Positions 48,318 to 56,678 of a stretch of DNA of 64,000 nucleotides are shown here, in pieces. The DNA is from Accumulibacter sp. (GTDB lineage Bacteria; Pseudomonadota; Gammaproteobacteria; Burkholderiales; Rhodocyclaceae). Location: contig NZ_JAMTDX010000008.1 in assembly GCF_023806625.1 (NCBI RefSeq), positions 154,246 to 218,245 of the forward strand. The letters are read 5' to 3'. The notes beneath the pieces were generated by a model. That model saw only the letters and a program-made list of their open reading frames with translations. It ran no database searches and was not told the origin of the DNA. Position numbers and translations under genes: made by a program. The stretch's first letter is position 1. Every line of letters starts with the position of its first letter.

Positions 48318-49421
48318 ATGTTTCGTTTCGCCGATCAGTTCGGTCCGGCCAGGACCATCCACGTCCACGAACCGTCGCTCGGCCTCAAGGGCATTCTGGT
48401 CATCGACAACGTCGCCTGCGGGCCGGCGATTGGCGGATTGCGCATGGCCCCCGACGTCGGCGTCGAAGAGTGTTTCCGCCTGGCGCGCGCGATGACCCTC
48501 AAGAATGCGGCCGCCGGCCTGGCCCACGGCGGCGGCAAATCGGTGCTCTTCGGTGACCCGCGAATGCCGCGCGAGCGCAAGCAGGCGCTGATCCGGGCCT
48601 TCGCCCACGCGCTGCGCAACGAGCGCGACTATCTCTTCGGTCCGGACATGGGCACCGACGAAGCGTGCATGGCCTGGGTCCGCGACGAGATCGGCCGCGC
48701 CGTCGGCCTGCCCGCCGAACTCGGCGGGATTCCGCTCGACGAGATCGGCGCGACCGGCTGGGGGCTCTGTCACGCGGCGCTCGCCGCTCTGCCGTACTGC
48801 GGCCTGGACCTCGCCGGAGCGCGCCTGGCGATCCAGGGATTCGGCGCCGTCGGCCGGCACGCCGCGCGCTTCCTGACCGCCCGGGGGGCAGTGCTGGTCG
48901 CCGCCGCCGACAGCCGCGGCACGCTCGTCGACGACGGCGGAATCGACGTCGAGGCGCTGATCCGCGACAAGCGCGCCGGCCTCGGGGTTTGCGAACACGC
49001 GCGCGGCGAGCGGCGATCGGTCGACGCGGTGATCGACGTCGAGTGCGACATCTGGGTTCCCGCCGCCCGCCCCGACGTGATCCGCGAGGACAACGTCGAT
49101 CGCCTGCGCACACGGCTCGTGCTCGAGGGCGCGAACATCCCGTTCAGCGCCGAGGCCGAGCGCCGGCTGCACGAACGCGGCGTGTGCGTCGTTCCCGACT
49201 TCATCGCCAACGCCGGCGGGGTGATCTGCGCGGCGCTCGAGTATCGCGGTTCGACGCAGGCGGCGGCGTTCGCGACGATCGCCGAGCGGGTGACGCAGAA
49301 CACCGCCGAGACGCTCGAACGCGCCAGGGTTGCCGGGATCCTGCCGCGCCGGGCAGCGCTCGACATGGCCACCCAGCGCGTGCAGAAAGCGATGAGTCTG
49401 CGCCGCTTCACGATCTTCTGA
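48318..49421 (+). CDS. Glu/Leu/Phe/Val-type amino-acid dehydrogenase
   Basis: 367 residues: GLKGILVIDNVACGPAIGGLR-type N-terminus, catalytic Lys in AHGGGKSVLFG, FGPDMGTDEACM, Rossmann motif IQGFGAVGRHAARFL, and NAGGVICAALEY. It oxidatively deaminates an amino acid to a 2-oxo acid with NAD(P). The length and motifs are closest to leucine/valine/phenylalanine dehydrogenases; substrate cannot be fixed. It is followed after 11 bp by 2-oxoacid:ferredoxin oxidoreductase genes that could take its product. Confidence 0.85.
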   Translation: MFRFADQFGPARTIHVHEPSLGLKGILVIDNVACGPAIGGLRMAPDVGVEECFRLARAMTLKNAAAGLAHGGGKSVLFGDPRMPRERKQALIRAFAHALRNERDYLFGPDMGTDEACMAWVRDEIGRAVGLPAELGGIPLDEIGATGWGLCHAALAALPYCGLDLAGARLAIQGFGAVGRHAARFLTARGAVLVAAADSRGTLVDDGGIDVEALIRDKRAGLGVCEHARGERRSVDAVIDVECDIWVPAARPDVIREDNVDRLRTRLVLEGANIPFSAEAERRLHERGVCVVPDFIANAGGVICAALEYRGSTQAAAFATIAERVTQNTAETLERARVAGILPRRAALDMATQRVQKAMSLRRFTIF

Positions 49422-49432
49422 TCGCCCCGGGC

Positions 49433-50353
49433 ATGTACCGGATCCGTTTTCACGGGCGCGGCGGCCAGGGAATCCGCACCGCGGCGAGCGTCCTCGGCAG
49501 CGCCCTCTTCGCCTCCGGCCGCGAGGTCCAGGATGCGCCGCGCTACGGCGCCGAACGGCGCGGCGCGCCGATGTCGGCCCACGTTCGCGCCGGGCGGTCG
49601 GTGATCGTCGAACGCGGCGCGATCGCTCAGCCGGATCTCGTCGTCGTCGCCGACCCGACGCTGCTCGCCGGCGGCGTGCTGCAGGGCCTCTCCGCGCAGA
49701 GCGTGCTGTTCCTCAACGGCAGCGAGCCGGCCGACGAGTTGCGCACGCGACTCGCCTGCCCGGGCCGCGTGGTCACCTGGCCCGGCGCGGCGCGCGAGCT
49801 CGAAGAGACCACCGGGGTGGCGATCGGCGCGCTCTGCGCCGGCGGCGCAGCCCGCCTGCTCGGGGTGATCTCGCGCACGACGCTCGAGCAGGCGCTGCTC
49901 GCCGAGATCGCCGGCCACGGCAGCGGCGCCGCCGAGGCCGGCCGCGCGCTCGGTCTCGCCGGCTTCGACGCGCTCGCCGACAGTGCCGGAATGGTCGGCG
50001 AAGGCGTCGACGACCCCGGAGCCGGCGACGCGCCGCCCGACTGGGTGCGCCTTGCGCTCGACGACGCGAGCCTCGCCGCCCCCGACGTCTTTCGCGAAGC
50101 GACCAGCGAGCTCGTCCAGACCGGCCTCTGGCGGACTTCACGACCGGTCATCGACGCGGCGCTGTGCTCGCGCTGTTCGTGGGTGTGCACCACGCTCTGT
50201 CCGGACAGCGCGATCCACGCCAAAGCCGGCGAGGTCCCGCAGATCGACTACGAGCACTGCAAGGGCTGTCTGGTCTGCGTCCTCGCCTGCCCGCCGCACG
50301 CCATCCGGGCGCTTCCCGAGCGCCAGCCGGCGACGGCCGGCAACCCGCGATGA
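49433..50353 (+). CDS. 2-oxoacid:ferredoxin oxidoreductase gamma-delta fusion subunit
   Basis: 306 residues. Residues 1-180 are the gamma domain (RFHGRGGQGIRTAASVLG, GREVQDAPRYGAERRG, LVVVADPTLL); a linker of about 60 residues leads to a two-cluster ferredoxin (delta) domain with CSRCSWVCTTLCP and CKGCLVCVLACPP. The first cluster motif has an x3 spacing between the second and third Cys instead of x2. Together with the next two genes it makes a complete alpha-beta-gamma-delta enzyme that oxidises 2-oxo acids to acyl-CoA and reduces ferredoxin. Confidence 0.85.
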   Translation: MYRIRFHGRGGQGIRTAASVLGSALFASGREVQDAPRYGAERRGAPMSAHVRAGRSVIVERGAIAQPDLVVVADPTLLAGGVLQGLSAQSVLFLNGSEPADELRTRLACPGRVVTWPGAARELEETTGVAIGALCAGGAARLLGVISRTTLEQALLAEIAGHGSGAAEAGRALGLAGFDALADSAGMVGEGVDDPGAGDAPPDWVRLALDDASLAAPDVFREATSELVQTGLWRTSRPVIDAALCSRCSWVCTTLCPDSAIHAKAGEVPQIDYEHCKGCLVCVLACPPHAIRALPERQPATAGNPR

Positions 50354-51585
50354 GCCGCGTCCTGCTCAACGGCAACGCCGCCGCGGCATGGGGCGCGCGG
50401 CTCGCGCGCGTCGACTACGTCCCGGCCTTTCCGATCACCCCGCAGACGGGAATCATCGAGACGCTCGCCGCGTGGTTCGCCAGCGGCGACGCCGAGGGCC
50501 GGATGACCACCTGCGAATCGGAGCACTCGATGGTCACCGCGGCGGCCGCCGCGGCGGCCACCGGCGTGCGCGTGTTCACCGCGACCTCGAGCCAGGGCCT
50601 GCTCTACGCGATGGAGATGGTCTTCGCCGTTCCCGGCTGGCGCGCGCCGTTCGTGCTGGTCAACGTCTCGCGCGCGCTGGCCACGCCGATCACCCTCGAG
50701 CCCGACCATAGCGACGTCCTCGCCGCGCGCGACAGCGGCTTCCTGCAGATCCACTGCGCGAGCTGCCAGGAAGTCCTCGACAGCGTGCTGCTCGCCTACC
50801 GCCTCGGCGAAGACCCGCGCGTGCGCCTGCCGGTGATCGTCAACCAGGACGGCTTCCACCTCTCGTTCACCCGCGAGCCCGTCGACCTCCCCGACGCCGC
50901 CGCGGTCGACGCCTTTCTACCGCCGTTCGACGCGCAGCAGGCCGGCTTTCGCGCCAGCCGCCCGGTCAGCCAGGCGGTCGCGGTGCTCGGCGGATCGCCC
51001 TATTCGTACTTCCGCTATCAGGTGCACCTCGCCCAGAACGCCGCGCTCGCCGCCTACGACGAGATCGCCGCCGACTTCGCCGCACGCTTCGCCCGGCAGC
51101 ACCCGGCGGTCGAGGCCTACCGCTGCGACGACGCCGAGATCGTCTACTTCCTGATCGGCTCGCTCTCGGCGAGGGCGCGACTCGCCGCCGACCGGTTGCG
51201 CGCGAGCGGCCTGCGCGTCGGCGTCGTCCGCCCGCGCCTGCTCCGCCCCTACCCCGCTGCCGCGCTGCGCGCGCTGCTCGCCGGCAAGCGCGCCGTCGCG
51301 GTGGTCGACCAGAACCTGTCGATGGGCAGCGGCGGCATCCTGCACGGCGAACTCGGCGGCGCGCTGCACGGGCACGCGGACATGCCGCTGCTGCTCAGCT
51401 TCGTCGGCGGACTCGGCGGCCGCGAGGTCAGCGACGGCGAATTTGCCGCGATGGCCCGCGAAGCGTTCGCCGCCGCGCGCTCGGGCGAGGTCCCCGAAGC
51501 CCGCCTGCTGTACACCGCAGGCGAACTGCGCGAACTGCGCAAGCTGCAGGCCGTCGCCGGCCTGGCGCCCGGGAGCCCGCGGTGA
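50350..51585 (+). CDS. 2-oxoacid:ferredoxin oxidoreductase alpha subunit
   Basis: 411 residues: VDYVPAFPITPQTGIIETLA, CESEHSMVTAAAAAAATG, FTATSSQGLLYAMEM, SRALATPITLEPDHSD, and the C-terminal domain VVDQNLSMGSGGILHGEL. This is the PorA/VorA pattern for pyruvate or branched/aromatic 2-oxo acids. Start and stop overlap the neighbours by 4 bp on both sides, so expression is coupled. Confidence 0.88.
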   Translation: MSRVLLNGNAAAAWGARLARVDYVPAFPITPQTGIIETLAAWFASGDAEGRMTTCESEHSMVTAAAAAAATGVRVFTATSSQGLLYAMEMVFAVPGWRAPFVLVNVSRALATPITLEPDHSDVLAARDSGFLQIHCASCQEVLDSVLLAYRLGEDPRVRLPVIVNQDGFHLSFTREPVDLPDAAAVDAFLPPFDAQQAGFRASRPVSQAVAVLGGSPYSYFRYQVHLAQNAALAAYDEIAADFAARFARQHPAVEAYRCDDAEIVYFLIGSLSARARLAADRLRASGLRVGVVRPRLLRPYPAAALRALLAGKRAVAVVDQNLSMGSGGILHGELGGALHGHADMPLLLSFVGGLGGREVSDGEFAAMAREAFAAARSGEVPEARLLYTAGELRELRKLQAVAGLAPGSPR

Positions 51586-52496
51586 GCGAGGCGCGCTACC
51601 GCAGCCTCCGCGAGTTGCCCGGAGTCCATGCGCTGGCCGCCGGAACGGCGATGTGCGCCGGCTGCGGCGGCCTCGAAGCGCTCCACGAAGTGCTCGACGT
51701 CCTCGGCACGCGAACCGTGGTGATCAACGCCGCCGGCTGCATGACGCTGCTCGCCAGCTACCCCTTCACCCCGTTCCACGGCTCGTGGCTGTACACCTCG
51801 ATGGCCTCGGCGCCGGCCGGCGCGCAGGGCGTGCGCGACGCCCTCGACCTGCTCCGCAGCCGCGGCCGGATCGGCGCGGACGACGATCTGACCGCCGTCG
51901 TACTCAGCGGCGACGGATCGGCCTACGGCATGGGTCTGTCGGCAACCTCGGCGGCGATCGAGCGCGGACTCGACTTCATCTACCTCTGCTACGACAACGA
52001 GGGCTACGGCAACACCGGGCAGCAGACCTCGGCCGCGACGCCGCACGGCGCGCGCACGCCGACGAGCCCCGGGCCTGCCGGTCATGCGGGCGAGAAGAAG
52101 GACCTCTTCGACGTCTGGGTCGCGCACCGGCCGCGCTACGCGGCGACGGTCATCGGCGCCGAGCCGCTGGACCTCGCGCGCAAGGTCCAGCGCGCGGCAA
52201 GCCTCGCCGGCCCGCGCCTGATCCTCGCGCTCGCCCCCTGCCCGACCGGCTGGGACTACGATCCGATGCACGGCGTCGACATCGGCCGACTCGCCGTGCG
52301 CACCGGAATCTGGCCGCTCAAGGAATACGTCGACGGCGCCGTCGTCCACACCCACGTGCCGCACCCGCGCCTGCCCGTCGAGGCCTACCTGAGCACCCAG
52401 GGGCGCTTCCGCCATCTCTTCGAGCCGCTGCGCAACGACGCGCTGATCGGCGAGATCCAGCAGCGCGTCGACCGCTACTGGCAGAACGTCGGCTGA
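51582..52496 (+). CDS. 2-oxoacid:ferredoxin oxidoreductase beta subunit (TPP-binding)
   Basis: 304 residues: [4Fe-4S] cysteines in MCAGCGG and NAAGCMTLL, TPP/Mg motif SGDGSAYGMGLS with the later NEGYGNTGQQTS. It carries thiamine diphosphate and the catalytic site. GTG start overlaps the alpha-subunit stop. Likely substrates, given the upstream dehydrogenase, are 2-oxoisovalerate, phenylpyruvate or pyruvate. Confidence 0.88.
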   Translation: MSEARYRSLRELPGVHALAAGTAMCAGCGGLEALHEVLDVLGTRTVVINAAGCMTLLASYPFTPFHGSWLYTSMASAPAGAQGVRDALDLLRSRGRIGADDDLTAVVLSGDGSAYGMGLSATSAAIERGLDFIYLCYDNEGYGNTGQQTSAATPHGARTPTSPGPAGHAGEKKDLFDVWVAHRPRYAATVIGAEPLDLARKVQRAASLAGPRLILALAPCPTGWDYDPMHGVDIGRLAVRTGIWPLKEYVDGAVVHTHVPHPRLPVEAYLSTQGRFRHLFEPLRNDALIGEIQQRVDRYWQNVG

Positions 52497-53008
52497 GGCC
52501 GCGCGCAAACCGGCGCGCACCGGCCGGACCGCCCGGCGACGCCGAGTGGTGCGCCCGGGGCCGGCCGGCGACTCGCTCAGGACGCCGGCCGACCCAGCCG
52601 GAGACGGCCGACTCGCCGCCCAGCACGGCGCTGCGCAGGCCCCGGCGACGCGCCCCTCGACGCACACCGAGCAAGGGCTTGCCCATTCCGTAAGCGGTAC
52701 CGACGAAACGCACCGCTGGCCTACGAAAGCGCCGCTACGCACAGGCTTCTCCCCAGACTTGTCCACAAGATCTGTGGTTTCCGCTGCCCGACCGCGTCGC
52801 GCACCCCGACCGGCCGCTGGTCGCCGGGCGCAAGCGACGATCACCGCGCCTGCCGGCCTGCCGCCAACCGAAGAACGGCCCAGCGACGAGCCGCCGGGCG
52901 CCTGCGCAGCGCCTCGCGCGTTCGGCGGGGAGCGGCTTAGCGCCGCGCGCAAGCGCCCGCGAGGAAGCTCGCGCGGCGACGTCGCCAAACGCCTGCCCGA
53001 AGCCTCGC
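52497..53008. other. 512-bp intergenic stretch before the tandem repeat
   Basis: No gene with a start codon and ribosome-binding site. A plus-strand frame is open from 52694 through the repeat to a TGA at 53333-53335 but contains no ATG, GTG or TTG. TTGTCCACA (52759-52767) is one mismatch from a DnaA box and is part of the inverted repeat CCACA/TGTGG (52763-52777). Nothing else stands out. Confidence 0.5.
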
Positions 53009-53323
53009 GGTGCTCAATGGAGCGGCCGCGATGCTCAGCGAACCGGCCGCGATGCTCGCCTGGGGAGTCGGGCTGCTTCCCTGAGGCATCGCGATGCTTC
53101 CCTGAGCCATCAGGATACCTTCCTCAGGCGTCAGGATGCTTTCCTGAGCCATCAGGATGCCTTCTTCAGGCGTCAGGATGCCTTCCTGAGGCATCAGGAT
53201 GCTTTCCTGGGGCGTCAGGATGCCTTCCTGAGCCGTCAGGATGCTTCCCTCAGGCATCGCGATGCCTTCCTGAGACATCAGGATGCTTTCCCGACGCGTC
53301 AGGATGCTTGTTCGCGCCGTGAA
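53009..53323 (+). repeat. 21-bp tandem repeat, about 15 units
   Basis: Units of exactly 21 bp: ten well-conserved copies at 53093-53302 (type GATGCTTTCCTGAGCCATCAG with one base beyond 20 omitted here as GATGCTTTCCTGAGCCATCA), flanked by increasingly diverged copies at 53009-53092 and 53303-53323. Many units contain CCTGA-N4-TCAGG, an inverted repeat. Read in the phase Asp-Ala-Phe-Leu-x-x-Gln, differences at unit positions 6 and 12 are silent, but this frame has no usual start codon. The array ends 8 bp before a promoter -35 box. Confidence 0.85.
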
Positions 53324-53331
53324 AATGTCTA

Positions 53332-53361
53332 TTGACACGCCCGTCAGCCGCACCCTAAGAT
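53332..53361 (+). promoter_or_regulatory. Sigma-70 promoter abutting the tandem repeat
   Basis: Perfect TTGACA (53332-53337), 18-bp spacer, TAAGAT (53356-53361). It drives the gene at 53416, whose GGGGGGAAAA ribosome-binding site ends just before the ATG. The repeat array lies directly upstream, where an activator or repressor would bind. Confidence 0.65.
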
Positions 53362-53415
53362 TTTTCCCACGAGGGCCAGCCGGCTTTCGGCAACCTGATA
53401 TTTCTGGGGGGAAAA

Positions 53416-53781
53416 ATGGCCAAGAACGAGAAGGTCCGGCTATCACCGGAGATCCTGCAGGCCGACGAGAACGCTTTCCTGGCCGTGAAAGCCATGGTCG
53501 GCTACAGTCCAGCCAACCCGGCTTACAACCTGGCCACGCTGACCGCCAAGTACGAAGCGATGCGCGCAGCTCAGGAAGCCGAACTGCGCGCCCAGAACGC
53601 GCTGGACGCCGCGCGCGACACGGCGGTTGCCGCCCAATGGGAACACCACAACCTCATCCTCGGCGTCAAGGACCAGGTGACCGCCCAGTTCGGCGCCGAC
53701 TCCGATCAGCTCGCCTCGCTGGGCCTGAAGAAGAAATCCGAGCGCAAGACGCCCGCGCGCGGCGGCAAGACTTCCGCGTAG
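53416..53781 (+). CDS. Small conserved protein of unknown function with LKKKSERK tail
   Basis: 121 residues: a helical central part (AKYEAMRAAQEAELRAQNAL) and a basic end (SLGLKKKSERKTPARGGKTS). No signal peptide or membrane helix. Similar small proteins ending in GLKKKSE-type motifs occur in several phyla, from memory, without known function. It has its own strong promoter next to the 21-bp repeat and an unusually good ribosome-binding site, so it is probably well expressed. Confidence 0.65.
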   Translation: MAKNEKVRLSPEILQADENAFLAVKAMVGYSPANPAYNLATLTAKYEAMRAAQEAELRAQNALDAARDTAVAAQWEHHNLILGVKDQVTAQFGADSDQLASLGLKKKSERKTPARGGKTSA

Positions 53782-54139
53782 CGTGCCCCATGCCACGCCG
53801 GGCGGCGAGCATGACGGCACCGAGGAGAGGCGCGGCTGCAGCGATCGCCTGCCGTCCGCATCGTACAGCGCTCCTCCCCGAGCCTTTGCCTGGACCAAGC
53901 CCGCGCCGCTCGATGCGACTGGGCGCCCCACCGGGGTGACGCGTTTGTCGGCGCTTTTGGTCCACTCCTCCACGTCGCACCTCGCTGATTCAAGACAACT
54001 CTCCGGCCTGGCTGCACGGTCATACAATATAAGGACGCAAAATTCTGCGTCGATCAGGGTGTCGACTTCACGTCGGGCGCACCAGGCTGGATTACATAAG
54101 CACCCTTCAAAGCGACTGCTGCGTTAAAGAGAGGTAACA
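53782..54139. other. 358-bp stretch between small gene and metallophosphoesterase
   Basis: No supported gene. Composition falls from the GC-rich level of the window to a visibly AT-richer sequence from about 54020 (ACAATATAAGG, AAAATTCTGCG), marking the left edge of foreign DNA. TACAAT/TATAAG near 54023-54033 could be a -10 box without a clear -35. GTTAAAG at 54123 is close to an integron core site (GTTRRRY) and stands just before the gene. Confidence 0.45.
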
Positions 54140-54907
54140 CTGAAGCTCCATATCCTTTCGGACCTGCACCTGGGTGTGCACGACATGCCACCGCCGCGCA
54201 CCGGCGCAGATCTGGTCATTCTCGCAGGCGACATTGCTCGTCCGCAGAAGGCCATCGCTTGGGCTGTGGCGTTGGACAAACCTGTGGTATACGTGCCTGG
54301 CAACCATGAGTTTTACGGCTCCAGCCTCCAGGCCGCGGTACAAGAGTTGCGGCACTTGGCAACTGGCACAAACATCTACGTACTGGACAACCAGGTACTG
54401 AAGTGGCATGGCGTTCGTTTTGTGGGTAGTACGCTGTGGACAGACTTCCTCTGCGCAGGCACTGGCGCCAAACAGACCTTGGCCATAGCGCAGTCGCTGG
54501 CGTTCAACCGTGACTTCAGCCGTATCTACTGCGACGAGCCAGTCAACGGACGGATGTTCACCCCACACGACTGCGCCGCACTCTTTGCGGACAATGCCCG
54601 CTGGCTGGACACCGTACTACGCCAGCCCTTTGATGGCTCCACGGTGGTCGTCACCCACCACGCTCCATCGTTGCGCAGCGTCCCCCCGCGATTTGTTGGC
54701 TCTGCACTCAACGTCAACTTCGTCTCTGACGCTGAATACCTGCTCGGCCGCGAACGCACCTGCCTGTGGGTGCATGGCCACTTGCACGACAGCTCTGACT
54801 ATGAGATCAATGGCACGCGAGTGCTGTGCAACCCCAGGGGCTACGCGAAGGCTGGAGTGACCGAAAATCAGGCATTCGATCCGCTGCTGACCGTGGAAAT
54901 CTCATAG
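54140..54907 (+). CDS. Calcineurin-like metallophosphoesterase, probable CTG start
   Basis: 255 residues if started at CTG 54140. Metal-binding motifs: DLHLG (D-x-H) at about residue 8, LAGDIA, PGNHEFYG, VTHHAPS and GHLHDS. The first ATG (54176) would remove the D-x-H motif. The frame is closed by TAA at 54125-54127 and contains no ATG, GTG or TTG before the motif, but AGAGAGG sits six bases before CTG. Composition is less GC-rich than the rest. An attC-like site follows the stop, so this looks like an integron gene cassette. Confidence 0.75.
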   Translation: MKLHILSDLHLGVHDMPPPRTGADLVILAGDIARPQKAIAWAVALDKPVVYVPGNHEFYGSSLQAAVQELRHLATGTNIYVLDNQVLKWHGVRFVGSTLWTDFLCAGTGAKQTLAIAQSLAFNRDFSRIYCDEPVNGRMFTPHDCAALFADNARWLDTVLRQPFDGSTVVVTHHAPSLRSVPPRFVGSALNVNFVSDAEYLLGRERTCLWVHGHLHDSSDYEINGTRVLCNPRGYAKAGVTENQAFDPLLTVEIS

Positions 54908-54960
54908 GCCTGGCATGCGTCAGCTTGGGCCATGCGAAGAAAGCTAGGTGGCAAAGGTTC

Positions 54961-55032
54961 GCCCAACATTTCGCTCCAGAGGGACGCTCCGCCGGCGAGC
55001 CGGCTCCGCGCCCCTGAGCTTGGTCGTTAGCC
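54961..55032 (+). other. Integron attC-like recombination site
   Basis: GCCCAAC (54961-54967, fits RYYYAAC) and GTTAGCC (55026-55032, near GTTRRRY) bracket an imperfect palindrome whose arms are AGAGGGACGC...GCCGGC and GCCGGC...GCGCCCCTGAG. Length (72 bp), inverted ends and the AGGGAC/CCCCTGAG arms match attC sites in layout. It lies 54 bp after the phosphoesterase stop, the usual position for a cassette. No integron integrase is in the window. Confidence 0.7.
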
Positions 55033-55055
55033 CGACAAAAAAGGGGGCCGAATAA

Positions 55056-56675
55056 TTGCACTGGACAGCTCCTACCGAAAAGGACGCCGCCTCCACCTCG
55101 CTCGAGAAGCGCCTCTGGGACGCCGCCGACCAGTTCCGCGCCAACTCCGGCCTCAAGGCTCAGGAATACTCCGGCCCCATCCTCGGCCTGATCTTTCTGC
55201 GTTTCGCCGAGGTGCGCTTTGCCGCCCAGCGGGCGAAGCTGGAGAAGGCCGGCGCTTCGTCCCGCCGGGGCAGCCGCGTGGATGAACCCGCCGCCTACCA
55301 CGCCGACAACGTGCTCTACCTCGCCCCCGAGGCGCGCTTCGACTACCTGCTGACGCTGCCCGAGGCGGCCGACATCGGCGGCAAGGTCAACGCCGCCATG
55401 CGCGAGGTCGAGAAGCACAACCCGCAGCTCGCCGGCGTGCTGCCCAAGACCTTCAACCTCTTCACCGGCACCCTGCTCAAGGAGCTCTTGAAGAAGATCT
55501 CCGAGATCCCGGCCACGCTCGACTTCGACGCCTTCGGCCGCATCTACGAATACTTCCTCGGCGAGTTCGCCATGAGCGAGGGCCAGGGCGGCGGCGAGTT
55601 CTACACCCCCGCCAGCATCGTGCAGTTGCTCGCCCAGGTGATCGAGCCCTTCCACGGCCGCATCCTCGACCCGGCCTGCGGCTCGGGCGGCATGTTCGTG
55701 CAGTCGGCCGGCTTCGTGGCCGAGCACCACAAGAACCCGGCGGCTGAACTCGCCATCTGCGGCGTGGAGAAGACCGACGAGACCGGGCGCCTCGCCCGCC
55801 TCAACCTCGCGGTGCACGGGCTGGAAGGCGACATCCGCCACGGCGGCAACGTCAACAGCTACTACGACGACCCGCACGCGGCCACGGGCCAGTTCGACTT
55901 CGTGCTCGCCAATCCGCCCTTCAACGTGAACGCGGTGGACAAGGAGCGGCTCAAGGACATGGTCGGCGCGGGCCGCCGCTTCCCCTTCGGCCTGCCGCGC
56001 ACCGACAACGCCAACTACCTCTGGATCCAGCTCTTCTACTCGGCGCTCTCGGCCCGTGGCCGAGCCGGCTTCGTCATGGCCAACTCGGCCTCCGACGCCC
56101 GCTCATCCGAGCAGGAGCTGCGGCAGAAGCTGATCGAGGCGCGGGCGGTGGATGTGATGGTGGCCGTCGGCCCCAACATGTTCTACACGGTGACGCTGCC
56201 CTGCACGCTGTGGTTCCTCGACCGGGGCAAGGGCAAGACCAACCGCGCCGACACGGTGCTGTTCATCGACGCCCGCCACATCTACCGGCAGGTGGACCGC
56301 GCCCACCGCGACTGGACGCCCGCGCAGATCGGCTTCATCGCCAACCTGGTGCGGCTCTATCGCGGCGAGGCGCCCGACCTGACCGTGGGCGGCGAGGAGA
56401 CGGCGGCCAGGCTCGCGGAGGTGTTCGGCAAGCAGCCCGCCTACGCCGACATCCCCGGCCTGTGCAAGGCGGCGACGATTGCGGAGATCGAGACGCAGGG
56501 CTGGTCGCTCAACCCCGGCCGCTATGTGGGCGTGGCCCCGGGCGAGGAGGTGAGCGACGAGGACTTCAAGGCGCAGCTCGAAACGCTAAACGAAGAATTG
56601 GAAACCCTCAATGCCCAGGCGCGGACGCTGGAGCAGACCATCGCCGTCAATGTGGCGGGGATTCTGGAGGGGTGA
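55056..56675 (+). CDS. hsdM: Type I restriction-modification methyltransferase HsdM
   Basis: 539 residues. N-terminal HsdM helical domain ([31 protein letters not shown]), then the N6-adenine methylase core with [25 protein letters not shown] and NPPF at [13 protein letters not shown]-terminal coiled coil ([20 protein letters not shown]) would contact HsdS. The start is TTG at 55056; no ATG gives the full N-terminal domain. First gene of the operon, starting 23 bp after the attC-like site. Confidence 0.92.
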   Translation: MHWTAPTEKDAASTSLEKRLWDAADQFRANSGLKAQEYSGPILGLIFLRFAEVRFAAQRAKLEKAGASSRRGSRVDEPAAYHADNVLYLAPEARFDYLLTLPEAADIGGKVNAAMREVEKHNPQLAGVLPKTFNLFTGTLLKELLKKISEIPATLDFDAFGRIYEYFLGEFAMSEGQGGGEFYTPASIVQLLAQVIEPFHGRILDPACGSGGMFVQSAGFVAEHHKNPAAELAICGVEKTDETGRLARLNLAVHGLEGDIRHGGNVNSYYDDPHAATGQFDFVLANPPFNVNAVDKERLKDMVGAGRRFPFGLPRTDNANYLWIQLFYSALSARGRAGFVMANSASDARSSEQELRQKLIEARAVDVMVAVGPNMFYTVTLPCTLWFLDRGKGKTNRADTVLFIDARHIYRQVDRAHRDWTPAQIGFIANLVRLYRGEAPDLTVGGEETAARLAEVFGKQPAYADIPGLCKAATIAEIETQGWSLNPGRYVGVAPGEEVSDEDFKAQLETLNEELETLNAQARTLEQTIAVNVAGILEG

Positions 56676-56678
56676 GGG

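Noticed and set aside
53009-53323. CRISPR array
   Set aside because: Units are contiguous without spacers, 21 bp long, and no cas genes are nearby.
52937-53446. Minus-strand 169-codon frame through the tandem repeat
   Set aside because: Heptad repeats arise in any frame because the unit is 21 bp; no ribosome-binding site, start overlaps the 53416 gene in antisense, and unit differences are mostly non-silent in this frame.
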